A stretch of DNA of 26,687 nt, from the NCBI GenBank assembly GCA_964440405.1, contig CAYTSB010000008.1, positions 1 through 26,687 on the forward strand. The letters run 5' to 3'. A program made the position numbers and the translations under genes. Source of the DNA: DAOSVX01 sp964440405. GTDB taxonomy: Bacteria; Bacillota_I; Bacilli_A; RF39; UBA660. Positions 16,305 through 24,394 of this stretch are shown here, in pieces. Numbering within the stretch: position 1 is the first letter of the stretch; the number at the start of each line of letters is the position of its first letter. Under the pieces are notes generated by a model. That model saw nothing but the letters and a program-made list of their open reading frames with translations. It had not been told where the DNA came from and searched no databases.

Positions 16305-16918
16305 AATTTATTAATTTGTAATTGATAGTTATCACTCATTGTAACAAATGAACCAGTGATTATAATATCGGGATTTATTAACTGAATATTTTCAGCATTA
16401 ATGCCACCATCAACTCCGATTAAATAATGATAATTCGGCTGAATTTCTTTTAAAGTATTAATTTTTTCAATTTGACTTAGCATAAACTCTTGCCCACCTT
16501 TACCCGGCTCAACAGTCATAACAATAATTAAATCAATTAAAGGTAGAATATCTTTAATTTTTTTAACACTGGTTTTCGGTTTGATAGCAATTCCCACCTT
16601 AATTCCTAATGATTTAACATAATCAATTATTTTATTAAGGTCTTCTTTTAGTTCATAATGAAATGTTAGATAGTCGATTTTTAAAGTAGCCAAGTGATCA
16701 ATCCATTTATAAGGATTTTTAACCATTAAATGAACATCCAGTGGTTTAGTACTATCTTTTAATAAATTAACTATTTCTCCTGGAGTATAGTTTTTATTTT
16801 TAACAAATAAACCATCCATTATGTCTACATGAATATAATCAGCATTAGTTTTACCTATCTCTTTAATGGTTTCTTTAGGACTTAAATTACTTTTTAAAAA
16901 TGATACAGATATTTTCAT
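16295..16918 (-). CDS. rpe: ribulose-phosphate 3-epimerase
   Basis: Interconverts ribulose 5-phosphate and xylulose 5-phosphate in the pentose phosphate pathway. It is a 207-residue TIM barrel, slightly short for the family. The metal and catalytic residues are visible: HVDIMDG (H30, D32), DVHLMV (H63) and the VDGGIN motif near 170. MTVEPGKGGQEF is the flexible phosphate-side loop (usual form MTVNPGFGGQ), and ITGSFV is the C-terminal phosphate-binding loop. The start ATG overlaps the rsgA TGA by 4 bp (ATGA), showing translational coupling. It is the last gene of the operon, ending in the terminator shared with rpmB. Confidence 0.93.
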   Translation of the reverse strand: MKISVSFLKSNLSPKETIKEIGKTNADYIHVDIMDGLFVKNKNYTPGEIVNLLKDSTKPLDVHLMVKNPYKWIDHLATLKIDYLTFHYELKEDLNKIIDYVKSLGIKVGIAIKPKTSVKKIKDILPLIDLIIVMTVEPGKGGQEFMLSQIEKINTLKEIQPNYHYLIGVDGGINAENIQLINPDIIITGSFVTMSDNYQLQINKLKK

Positions 16919-17748
16919 TTCTTATCTACCTCACTTAATAGTTTAATATAAGATTCATATCTTGATTTTAAGATTTTACCCTTTTCTATTTTTTCTTTGA
17001 CAGCACAACCTAATTCATGAATATGTAAACAATTATTAAATTCACATTTTTCTTTTCTAAATTCAATAAAGGTTGAACTGATTTCATGTTTAGAAATGCC
17101 TTTAAAATCTAAAGCTGAGAATCCTGGGGTATCTGCTATTAAAGCATTATCTATCTGATATAATTCAGTATGTCTGGTGGTATGAACCCCTCTATTTAAA
17201 CTTTTGGAAATCACATTTGTCTTAAGATTTAAATTACTGTCTAAACTGTTTAATAAAGATGATTTTCCTACTCCAGTCTGTCCTACTAAAACAATAATTT
17301 TATTTTTAAGTTCTCTTCTAAGACGATTTTTTTCAGTATTATATAATACTTTAATCCCAATTTTACGATAATAATTTCTTAGCTTTAATAAATTGTTTTT
17401 TTCAAATAAATTTAATAGATCAAGTTTAGTAACACAAATAACTGGTTTAATTCCATTATAGGTAATTAGAGCAATCATCTTATCTAACAAATAATAGGAT
17501 AGTTCCGGTTCTTTAGCGCTAGTAACTATTAAAGCTCTGTCGACATTAGCAATATTAGGTCTAGTTAATTCATTTTTCCGAGGCAGAATCTTAGTAATTT
17601 GATTATTTTCGTCAATAATTACATAATCTCCAACCAAAGGGGTTATTTTTTCATAACGAAATTTACCAATTGGCTTGCAATCAATAAATTTATCTTTAAT
17701 TTTAACTGTATATAAATTACTAATTTGTCTGGTTATTTGTCCTTGCAT
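16915..17748 (-). CDS. rsgA: ribosome small subunit-dependent GTPase A (RsgA/YloQ/CpgA)
   Basis: A circularly permuted GTPase that assists 30S subunit maturation. It has 277 residues: an OB-fold N-terminus (1-65), the G4 motif VTKLDL (near 106) before G1 GQTGVGKSS (near 155), G3 DTPGFSAL, and a C-terminal zinc site of C-x5-C-x-H-x5-C form (CEFNNCLHIHELGC). In Bacillus the homologue is phosphorylated by PrkC, whose gene is directly upstream here. The ATG shares one base with the prkC stop (TAATG) and the TGA overlaps the rpe ATG. Confidence 0.95.
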   Translation of the reverse strand: MQGQITRQISNLYTVKIKDKFIDCKPIGKFRYEKITPLVGDYVIIDENNQITKILPRKNELTRPNIANVDRALIVTSAKEPELSYYLLDKMIALITYNGIKPVICVTKLDLLNLFEKNNLLKLRNYYRKIGIKVLYNTEKNRLRRELKNKIIVLVGQTGVGKSSLLNSLDSNLNLKTNVISKSLNRGVHTTRHTELYQIDNALIADTPGFSALDFKGISKHEISSTFIEFRKEKCEFNNCLHIHELGCAVKEKIEKGKILKSRYESYIKLLSEVDKK

Positions 17749-19478
17749 TACTCTAGTAATCCCTCAATAGTTCCCGATGAAACTGCTATTCTGATAGTTA
17801 ATGTTCCTTTATTGGTTAGAACAGTCGATTCTGCTGGTCGTGATTGATAAATAATTGTTCCCTCTTCCTTACTGTCATCTTCAACTTCTTCAACAGATAA
17901 AGTAATTCCATATTCCTGGCAAAATGCTTCTACATCAGCTCTTGTATATTCACCATTGGTAAAATCAGGATACTTGGTAATAATATTAGGAATCGTTAAG
18001 GTTATAGTATCTCCTTCGCTTAATTTAGTTCCTGCTTCCTTATCTTGTTTAATTATCTTATCTTCTTCATAATTTGTTGGATCGTCAACATCTTCTTTTT
18101 CAACTATAACATTAATCTTATAGACTTCCAGTTTAGCTTTTATTTCCAAATAATTCATATCAGTATAGTCTTCAATTGTAATAGCATTATCGCCCAATGA
18201 AACATATAAAATGATTGTTCTTCCCTCTTTTACAACTGAATCTGCTGTCGGATAAGTTTTATAGACTTCTCCTGCTTCATATTCCTTATTAAATTCTTCT
18301 CTAAGTTTTTCATCTAAAACAAAGCCCGCATTAATTAATTTCTTTTCAGCTGCCTCGACCGTAAGGCCAGTCACATCTGGTACCTTAACATCTTTTTTGG
18401 CAGTTAGTTTAGGCAAAAGAATAACGATAGTTGTTGTAATTACAACTAAACTAGTAAATATTGCCCCTAAAATTAATAGAGTTTTATTTTGTTTCTTTAA
18501 ATCCCTTTCAGTAATTTGCTTTGCTATAATCTCTTCACCTTCTTTAGAATCTTCTATTTCCATCTTGTTGTTTTTATTTAAGATCTTCATCATCTTAGTA
18601 TCGTCAATTTCTCGTTCTTCATAACGATATTCGTATTTATTTTCATTAATTCTTGATTCATCTAAAACAGTTTTTAAATCTTCATACATTTCTCTGGCAT
18701 CATTATATCTGTTTTTAGGATTTTTAGCAGTTGCCTTTAAAATAATATTTTCCACTGCCTGGGGAATACTGGAAATTTCCTCTTTAATACTTGGTAACGG
18801 TTCTTTTAAATGTTTTAAAGCTATTTCAACAGCATTGTCTCCTCTAAAAGGCAGTTTGCCACATAAAAGCTCATACATTAAAATACCCATCGAATAAATA
18901 TCACTTTTTAAAGTTGCTCCTTTACCATTTGCTTGTTCAGGAGGTAAGTAATGAACTGTTCCCATGACGGAATTGGTTTGGGTTAATTGCGTAGAGTTTA
19001 AAGCCATGGCTATTCCAAAATCAGTTATTTTGACTAGACCATTGTCTAAAATCATAATATTTTGGGGCTTTATATCTCGGTGGATTATATAAGAATCATG
19101 AGCATGGGCAATACCATCAGAAATTTGAAGCATAATATCAATTACTTCAGGAATTGTTAAATGTCCTCTTTTCTTAAGAATTTGTTTCAAGTGTTTGCCT
19201 TCAATATATTCCATAACAATATAATAGTGACCATCATCTTCACCGACATCATAAACTTCCACAATATTATGATGATTTAAATTACTGGCTGATAAAGCTT
19301 CTCTTTGAAATCTTCTAACAAATTTCTCATCATTAGATAAATCTCCTCTTAAAACCTTAACTGCTACATTTCGATCTAATATTGTATCATAAGCTAAATA
19401 AACATTAGCCATACCACCTTCACCAATGGTTTTAATTATTTGATAGCGATCATTAATTTTTTCACCTCTTGATATCAT
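17748..19478 (-). CDS. prkC: PASTA-domain serine/threonine protein kinase
   Basis: A membrane Ser/Thr kinase sensing cell-wall fragments. It has 576 residues. The kinase domain (about 12-270) has the GEGGMANVY glycine loop, K41, helix-C E60, HRDIKPQN (133-140), DFG (153-155) and an activation loop rich in Thr/Ser ending GTVHYLPPEQ (173-182). A charged juxtamembrane region (about 275-330) is followed by one transmembrane helix (about 333-355). Three extracellular PASTA repeats follow (about 363-430, 431-496, 497-570); only the first has the canonical VPDVTGLT start. The ATG overlaps the stop of prpC by one base (TAATG). Reversal of its phosphorylation is by the PP2C phosphatase encoded just upstream. 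Confidence 0.96.
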   Translation of the reverse strand: MISRGEKINDRYQIIKTIGEGGMANVYLAYDTILDRNVAVKVLRGDLSNDEKFVRRFQREALSASNLNHHNIVEVYDVGEDDGHYYIVMEYIEGKHLKQILKKRGHLTIPEVIDIMLQISDGIAHAHDSYIIHRDIKPQNIMILDNGLVKITDFGIAMALNSTQLTQTNSVMGTVHYLPPEQANGKGATLKSDIYSMGILMYELLCGKLPFRGDNAVEIALKHLKEPLPSIKEEISSIPQAVENIILKATAKNPKNRYNDAREMYEDLKTVLDESRINENKYEYRYEEREIDDTKMMKILNKNNKMEIEDSKEGEEIIAKQITERDLKKQNKTLLILGAIFTSLVVITTTIVILLPKLTAKKDVKVPDVTGLTVEAAEKKLINAGFVLDEKLREEFNKEYEAGEVYKTYPTADSVVKEGRTIILYVSLGDNAITIEDYTDMNYLEIKAKLEVYKINVIVEKEDVDDPTNYEEDKIIKQDKEAGTKLSEGDTITLTIPNIITKYPDFTNGEYTRADVEAFCQEYGITLSVEEVEDDSKEEGTIIYQSRPAESTVLTNKGTLTIRIAVSSGTIEGLLE

Positions 19479-20221
19479 TATTTATCACCATCCTTTAGTA
19501 AGTAAGCTATTGAAATATTATCTGTTCCACCTCTAGCATTACTCTTTCTAATTAATTTTATTACTTTCTCTTCTAAATCTAATTCTTTATCATTTAAAAC
19601 CTTTTCAATCTGTTCTTTAGTTAACATATTAGTAAGTCCATCACTGCATAGTAAAATAGATTCAACATTAGCATCAACAACTTCAAAAATATCAAGCTCA
19701 ACTTTTTCTCCAGCTCCTAAAGCTTTCATTAAAACATTCTTTTTAGGATGAAATTGAGCTTCTTCGGGAGTTAAATCTCCGGCTGCAACTAACAGATTAA
19801 CTAAAGTATGATCCTTAGTGACTTTATGAAGAACACCTTTTTTTAAAACAAATCCCGATGAATCTCCAATATTACCAAATATTAAAAATTCATTGGTAAG
19901 TAAAGCTAGAACTACGGTTGTTCCCATTCCTTTAGAATCAGGATTATCCTCAGTATATTTAATTATTTTTTCATTTATTTCGCCAACAGTAGCATTTAAC
20001 CAGTTAACAGCATCTATTTTGGAGCCAATTGTTGAAAGATTAGCAAATCTTGTCCCTAAATTAGTGACCACCATTGAACTGGCTACTTCACCAGCTCGAT
20101 GTCCCCCCATGCCATCAGCTACTACTAATAGAATTTCATTTTGATTATTCTTAACAATAGTAACACTATCTTCATTATGAGTTCTTATTTTACCGGCATC
20201 AGTTAAATAAAATGATTTCAT
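19478..20221 (-). CDS. prpC: PP2C-family serine/threonine phosphatase (PrpC/Stp)
   Basis: Metal-dependent phosphatase partner of PrkC; 247 residues, normal for the bacterial PP2C family. Visible motifs: RTHNED (13-18), VADGMGGH (34-41) with the metal-binding Asp/Gly, GMGTT, TKDHT, LLCSDGLT and GGTDNIS. The GDSR motif reads GDSSG here, so the conserved Arg is Ser; the metal-binding Asp is kept. The start has GGAGG about 7 bases upstream and its ATG overlaps the rlmN TGA by 4 bp (ATGA). Confidence 0.95.
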   Translation of the reverse strand: MKSFYLTDAGKIRTHNEDSVTIVKNNQNEILLVVADGMGGHRAGEVASSMVVTNLGTRFANLSTIGSKIDAVNWLNATVGEINEKIIKYTEDNPDSKGMGTTVVLALLTNEFLIFGNIGDSSGFVLKKGVLHKVTKDHTLVNLLVAAGDLTPEEAQFHPKKNVLMKALGAGEKVELDIFEVVDANVESILLCSDGLTNMLTKEQIEKVLNDKELDLEEKVIKLIRKSNARGGTDNISIAYLLKDGDK

Positions 20222-21240
20222 TTATTATCCTCCATTGCTCTTAATTGACCGCAGGCAGCATCAATATTGCCACCAAACTCTCTTCTTACTGTAACATTAA
20301 TATTATTATCTTTTAATTGTTGATAAAAATTCATAACCACATCGTTATCACTTTTTTCAAAAGTATTTTCTACCACAGTATTATAAGGAATCAAATTAAC
20401 ATAAACATTAAGTCCTTTTAATAATTTAGCCAATTTAGTAGCAAGTAATGGACTATCATTTATATTTTTTATCATAACATATTCAATAGTAACTCGTCTA
20501 TTAGTCTTTGCAATGTAGTCCTTAATTTCTTTCATTAGTTTACTTAAACTATACGCTTTATTAATTGGCATTAACTTACTTCTTAATTCATCGGTTGGAG
20601 CATGAAGGCTAACTGCCAAATTAATTTGCATTCCCTCTTCTTTTAATTTTTTAATTCCCGGAATTATACCACAGGTTGATAAAGTAATATGTCTTGCTCC
20701 TATTTCTAATCCTTTAGGGTGATTAATAATTTTAATAAAACTTAAAACATTATCATAATTAAGAAGCGGTTCCCCAATTCCCATTATCACAACACTGTCT
20801 AATTTTATATCTTCTTCTTTTACCATAGTTAAAACTTGGCTGACTATTTCTCCAGTTGTTAAATCTCTAATCTTTTTAAGTTTACCGCTGGCACAAAAAC
20901 TACAAGCCATGTCACAACCAATCTGACTTGAAACACAGATGCTGTTGCCATAATCATGCTTCATTAAAACGGTTTCAATTAAATTACCATCATCCAATTC
21001 GTATAAATACTTAACTGAATCATGACCAATTTGTTTACTCTTTACTTTTAAATAACCAATCTTAAATTCATTAGCTAAACGATATCTTAAATCCAAACTT
21101 AAATTGGTCATTTCTAAAAATGTTAAACATTTCTTTTTATAAAGCCATTCAAAAATAATGGCAGCTATATATTTTTTTTCATTAATGCTTTCCAGATAAT
21201 ATTCGAATTCATTAAATTTTAAATCTAAAATATTATTCAT
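20218..21240 (-). CDS. rlmN: 23S rRNA (adenine-2503-C2)/tRNA (adenine-37-C2) methyltransferase
   Basis: A radical SAM methyltransferase that methylates A2503 of 23S rRNA and A37 of some tRNAs. It has 340 residues: an N-terminal helical domain (1-90), the iron-sulfur motif C-x3-C-x2-C as CDMACSFC (near 112), MGIGEPLLN, HAPTDELRSKLMP, and the methyl-carrying C-terminal Cys in DAACGQL (near 330). AGGTGAAG precedes the ATG. Besides being within the fmt operon it has an extended -10 promoter just upstream. In Bacillus rsmB lies between fmt and rlmN; here it is absent and two other genes take its place. Confidence 0.96.
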   Translation of the reverse strand: MNNILDLKFNEFEYYLESINEKKYIAAIIFEWLYKKKCLTFLEMTNLSLDLRYRLANEFKIGYLKVKSKQIGHDSVKYLYELDDGNLIETVLMKHDYGNSICVSSQIGCDMACSFCASGKLKKIRDLTTGEIVSQVLTMVKEEDIKLDSVVIMGIGEPLLNYDNVLSFIKIINHPKGLEIGARHITLSTCGIIPGIKKLKEEGMQINLAVSLHAPTDELRSKLMPINKAYSLSKLMKEIKDYIAKTNRRVTIEYVMIKNINDSPLLATKLAKLLKGLNVYVNLIPYNTVVENTFEKSDNDVVMNFYQQLKDNNINVTVRREFGGNIDAACGQLRAMEDNK

Positions 21241-21254
21241 ACTTCACCTACTTA

Positions 21255-21263
21255 ATTATATCA
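21255..21263 (-). promoter_or_regulatory. internal promoter before rlmN
   Basis: On the minus strand TG-A-TATAAT (21263-21255) is a perfect extended -10 in the short gap before rlmN. No good -35 is evident. It would let the rlmN-to-rpe part be transcribed apart from fmt. Confidence 0.45.
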
Positions 21264-21267
21264 CAAT

Positions 21268-21921
21268 TCACCTATATAATAGTACTTTTAAAGGTTTATC
21301 TTTATTTAATAAATAAAATTCTGAATCAAAAAATATTTTTATTATTTCAGAAATTGTTTTTAACCGCTTCCCTTTTTTAACTTTTTCCATAATTTCTGGA
21401 TGTCTAATTGTATCAACAATATAATCAATTAGAGTAAATATTTGTGATCCGATTAACAAAATAACTAAAGCTACTGTAACTATTAAATTATCCTTATTAA
21501 AAGCTGTAATTCCAAACAATAAGATAATTACTATGGATAAGACAACTGTTTTTATTTTACCAGATAATCTCACTTTAACATTAAATCCTTCTTTATATTT
21601 AAAAATATTAACTAAAATAATCAGTAATTCTAAAATTAATGAAATAAACATAATCGGATTAATTAACCCTAAAATAATAAAAATAACAAAGTTTAATAAT
21701 TTATCACTAATGACATCCAAGATAGCACCAAAAAAAGTATAGCATTTAAAAGCTCTTGCTAAAAAACCATCTATTATGTCCGTTAAAAAAATAATCAGAG
21801 TAATTATTGCCACTAATGTAAAATTAGTTTTAGAAAAAATAAATGGTAATAAAAGCGCACCTAAAAGCCTTGTAAAAGTAATGAAATTAACTGCAATTTT
21901 AGGAATCAACTTATTTTTCAT
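21268..21921 (-). CDS. CDP-alcohol phosphatidyltransferase (PgsA-like)
   Basis: An integral membrane enzyme that moves a phosphatidyl group from a CDP-lipid to an alcohol. The signature D-x2-D-G-x2-A-R-x8-G-x3-D-x3-D is complete: D48, D51, G52, A55, R56, G65, D69, D73. About five to six hydrophobic segments run through the first 170 residues, followed by a basic, cytosolic-looking tail. Phosphatidylglycerophosphate synthase is the likeliest activity, since the glycerol 3-phosphate enzyme is near-universal in Bacillota, but the alcohol cannot be read from the sequence. The ATG lies 3 bases after the upstream gene's TGA, with GGTGAT as a ribosome binding site. Confidence 0.85.
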   Translation of the reverse strand: MKNKLIPKIAVNFITFTRLLGALLLPFIFSKTNFTLVAIITLIIFLTDIIDGFLARAFKCYTFFGAILDVISDKLLNFVIFIILGLINPIMFISLILELLIILVNIFKYKEGFNVKVRLSGKIKTVVLSIVIILLFGITAFNKDNLIVTVALVILLIGSQIFTLIDYIVDTIRHPEIMEKVKKGKRLKTISEIIKIFFDSEFYLLNKDKPLKVLLYR

Positions 21922-21924
21922 ATA

Positions 21925-22572
21925 TCACCATTTAATACTATCTTCTTTAATATTACCAATATTGTTAAATTCTAAAATATATTTGTCTAATTCTGTATTA
22001 ATTTCAATTTTAATGATTGCTATATTTGTATAATAAATAGTTAAATTGGCATCCTCTAAAACATAATAACTAGTCAGTAAGTCACTTGCTTTACCTTTAA
22101 CTGGATCCAGATTATTAGTAATAGTCAGTAAATGATTTATATCTAAATAATCTTCATTAAGATTCTGATATAAATCTTTATATTCTTCGTCTTCGCCCAA
22201 AACTATTTTAAAAACACCTTGATTATTAGAATAATATTTAATATTCTCATTGATTGTTTCTTTATATCCTAAACAAGTATTCTGATAACACGAGCCTTGA
22301 AATACTGTTTTATTATCATTTTCTACAGTGTATTTATATTCATAAGTACCTGTTAATAATTCAGTTTTAAGTTCAGCCAATGTCCTGGTAATTATTTCAT
22401 TTTCTTTATTTGTTTCCTTTTGGGCACTACTTGCATTTAAACCAATATTTAAAAATACAACAATTACTAGCATCATCAAAACATATAAAGCCAGTTTCAT
22501 TGCTGATTTATATTTAGGTATTTTCCATAACTCCTTAAGTTTTCTCATATTTAATTTCTTCATATTCATCAT
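21925..22572 (-). CDS. membrane-anchored protein with extracytoplasmic domain, function unknown
   Basis: A 215-residue protein with a basic N-terminus (MKKLNMRKLKELWKIPKYKS), one transmembrane helix at about 24-45, and an outside domain of about 170 residues. The outside part has two cysteines four residues apart (C95 and C100, GSCYQNTC), which could form a disulfide loop, and otherwise mixed helix/strand with many Asn and acidic residues. I do not recognise a family. It sits 5 bases after fmt and 3 bases before the phosphatidyltransferase gene, so it is part of the operon. The start is ambiguous: several ATGs at the N-terminus (codons 1, 2, 4, 9) and no strong Shine-Dalgarno. Confidence 0.75.
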   Translation of the reverse strand: MMNMKKLNMRKLKELWKIPKYKSAMKLALYVLMMLVIVVFLNIGLNASSAQKETNKENEIITRTLAELKTELLTGTYEYKYTVENDNKTVFQGSCYQNTCLGYKETINENIKYYSNNQGVFKIVLGEDEEYKDLYQNLNEDYLDINHLLTITNNLDPVKGKASDLLTSYYVLEDANLTIYYTNIAIIKIEINTELDKYILEFNNIGNIKEDSIKW

Positions 22573-22577
22573 TACTA

Positions 22578-23516
22578 TTATACATTATTTTTTAGCTTTA
22601 AACTAGTTTTATCTTTAATTCCATTTAAATAATCAGTTACATTCATTTCCTTCTTACCAAAAGGTTTAACTGAAGTTATGCCAATCGCCCCATCTTTTGT
22701 TTTAACAATAATTTCATTTTTAGTTATATTAATTATCTCGCCCGGATTAAAATTACTATTGTCTTTAATAATATTACATTTCAAAACTTTTACTTCTTCG
22801 TTATTTAAAATAACATAAGCAAGTGGCCAAGGATATAATCCTCTTATTTTATTATAAATATTTTTACTAATATCATTAAAATTTAAAAGCTCATCTTCTC
22901 TTTTAATTGTATAAGCAAAGGTCACTTCTTTTTCATTTTGTTTAATTCTTTTATTAGTCCCATTAATAATTGATGGTAATGTTTCTAAAAGTAAATCTCT
23001 ACCAATAATACTTAGAAAATCATGAAGATCACCGACATTATCATTATCTTTTATGATATATTCTTTAGAACTGATTATATCGCCATTATCCATTTTTTCA
23101 TCCATATACATAATCGTTACTCCTGTTTTAGCATAACCATTAATTATGGCATGATGAATTGGTGCACCTCCTCTTAATTTTGGAAGTAAAGAGGCATGAA
23201 CATTGATACAGCCATATTTTGGTAAATCAAGCAATATTTTAGGAATTATTTGACCATAAGCACAGGTAATAATAATATCTGGATTAACACCAATTATTTT
23301 CTCATAATCATTCTTTATTTTTTCAGGTGTAAACACTTCAATATTGTTTTTTAAAGCCAATTCTTTTATAGGTGAAGGTTTTAATTCTTTTTTTCTACCC
23401 ACCAAAGCATCTTTTTGAGTTACAACTAAAATAACATTAGTCTTTTCAATTAGCATCTCTAAAACAGGTATACTAAATTCTGGCGTTCCCATAAATACCA
23501 CTTTTAAATTTTTCAT
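22578..23516 (-). CDS. fmt: methionyl-tRNA formyltransferase
   Basis: Formylates initiator Met-tRNA using 10-formyltetrahydrofolate. It has 312 residues from the ATG at 23516 (KNLKVVFMGTPEFS is the family start). The formyl-transfer motif NVHASLLPKLRGGAP lies near 105, and the MDEKMDNGDI segment carries the catalytic Asp. The C-terminal OB-type domain (about 205-312) contains RGLYPWPLAY and TSVKPFGKKEM. GGGTGA is the ribosome binding site; an upstream in-frame TTG is rejected because it would lie outside it. It is the first gene of the operon that ends with rpe; def and priA, usual upstream partners, are not here. Confidence 0.96.
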   Translation of the reverse strand: MKNLKVVFMGTPEFSIPVLEMLIEKTNVILVVTQKDALVGRKKELKPSPIKELALKNNIEVFTPEKIKNDYEKIIGVNPDIIITCAYGQIIPKILLDLPKYGCINVHASLLPKLRGGAPIHHAIINGYAKTGVTIMYMDEKMDNGDIISSKEYIIKDNDNVGDLHDFLSIIGRDLLLETLPSIINGTNKRIKQNEKEVTFAYTIKREDELLNFNDISKNIYNKIRGLYPWPLAYVILNNEEVKVLKCNIIKDNSNFNPGEIINITKNEIIVKTKDGAIGITSVKPFGKKEMNVTDYLNGIKDKTSLKLKNNV

Positions 23517-23533
23517 TATATTCACCCACAAAA

Positions 23534-23542
23534 ATTATATCA
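23534..23542 (-). promoter_or_regulatory. extended -10 promoter of the fmt-rpe operon
   Basis: TG-A-TATAAT on the minus strand (23542-23534) is a perfect extended -10, with no clear -35. Transcription would start near 23527, about 11 bases before the fmt ATG. Confidence 0.5.
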
Positions 23543-23579
23543 TTTATCATATATTTATTCATTAATTTTTAATATCTTT

Positions 23580-24195
23580 TTATTTAATATGACCTTGAAG
23601 GTAATTTAAAATGTTTTTTAAATATTCTCTATCTTCTATTAGATTAATTCCAAAACATTTGTCTCCCAAGTCTTTAAAACTTGCTCCACAATGATATAAT
23701 ATCTTTTGATCTATTATTATAAATCTGTCATGAAATTTATCATTATTAACTATTTCAATATTTTGATATTGTTTTTGATACTTTTTTAATGATTCTTGAT
23801 CTATATTTTTACTGTATATTTTAATTTTTNNNNNNNNNNNNNNNNNNNNNNNNNNNNNNNNNNNNNNNNNNNNNNNNNNNNNNNNNNNNNNNNNNNNNNN
23901 NNNNNNNNNNNNNNNNNNNNNNNNNNNNNTATGGCAATTTTCTGATTCCACCATATCTATTCCAACTTGAAGTTTCAGTTTGAAACTTCAAGTTTTTGAA
24001 TTCTTCTTTTGTTAATTGAAACATAAATCTTTCAGGAAACTTATTTATATTTCTTTTAACTGCTAAACTAATTGATTTAGTACCGTTTTTACAATTATAA
24101 AGTTTTGCTAAATCAGAATCTAACATCACCTGTTTTCCTCTTACTTCATAAATTAAATTTTCTATTTTAATATCTTTTATAACTATATCATTCAT
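23580..24195 (-). CDS. ORF6N-domain protein with PLD-like C-terminus (copy 2), interrupted by assembly gap
   Basis: Paralogue of the gene at 11977-12849. The 5' part (24195-23930) encodes the ORF6N start MNDIVIKDIKIENLIYEVRG followed by KQVMLDSDLAKLY through GGIRKLPY. The 3' part (23829-23580) resumes at KIKIYSKNID and runs through FHDRFIIID to the stop, with the same H-x-R-x4-D motif as copy 1. The two parts face the same way and align to consecutive regions of copy 1, so they are one gene. By alignment the gap removes about 120 residues. The C-terminal part is very similar to copy 1, while the segment after residue 40 (YNCKNGTKSISLAV against YEVETKRLNETI) differs and is where DNA specificity may lie. 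The start has AGAGG about 10 bases upstream. It sits between fmt and the DGR. Confidence 0.8.
23830..23929. other. assembly gap, 100 Ns
   Basis: Exactly 100 unknown bases, the usual placeholder for a scaffold join of unknown length. Comparing the flanks with ORF6N copy 1 suggests the real missing sequence is about 360 bases. Confidence 0.95.
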
Positions 24196-24220
24196 TTAAA
24201 ATAACCTCTTTCTTAAATGC

Positions 24221-24249
24221 ATAATACAATAACGTATTTAGAAAGTAAA
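24221..24249 (-). promoter_or_regulatory. promoter with inverted repeat over the -10, ORF6N copy 2
   Basis: TTTACT (24249-24244) and TATTAT (24226-24221) are 17 bases apart on the minus strand. The inverted repeat AATAC-GTTATT-GTATT (24238-24223), perfect here, overlaps the -10. Spacing and bases are almost the same as at 12871-12899. Confidence 0.5.
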
Positions 24250-24369
24250 ATTGGAAAAAATATTATTTTAAATTAAAAAACGTTTTAAATTAATTTAATA
24301 AACAAAAACAATTTTCAATTTTATAGCTCATAAACTTACAAAAAATGAAAATTTAGATAAAATAAAAAG

Positions 24370-24387
24370 AAGTATGAATTTATACTC
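24370..24387 (-). terminator. probable terminator after the DGR reverse transcriptase
   Basis: On the minus strand GAGTAT and ATACTT can pair around a 6-base loop, followed by a T-rich run (TCTTTTTATTTT). It starts 7 bases after the RT stop codon. The stem is short and AT-rich, so the call is moderate. The rest of the 24250-24394 interval holds nothing I can name. Confidence 0.4.
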
Positions 24388-24394
24388 CTATTGG

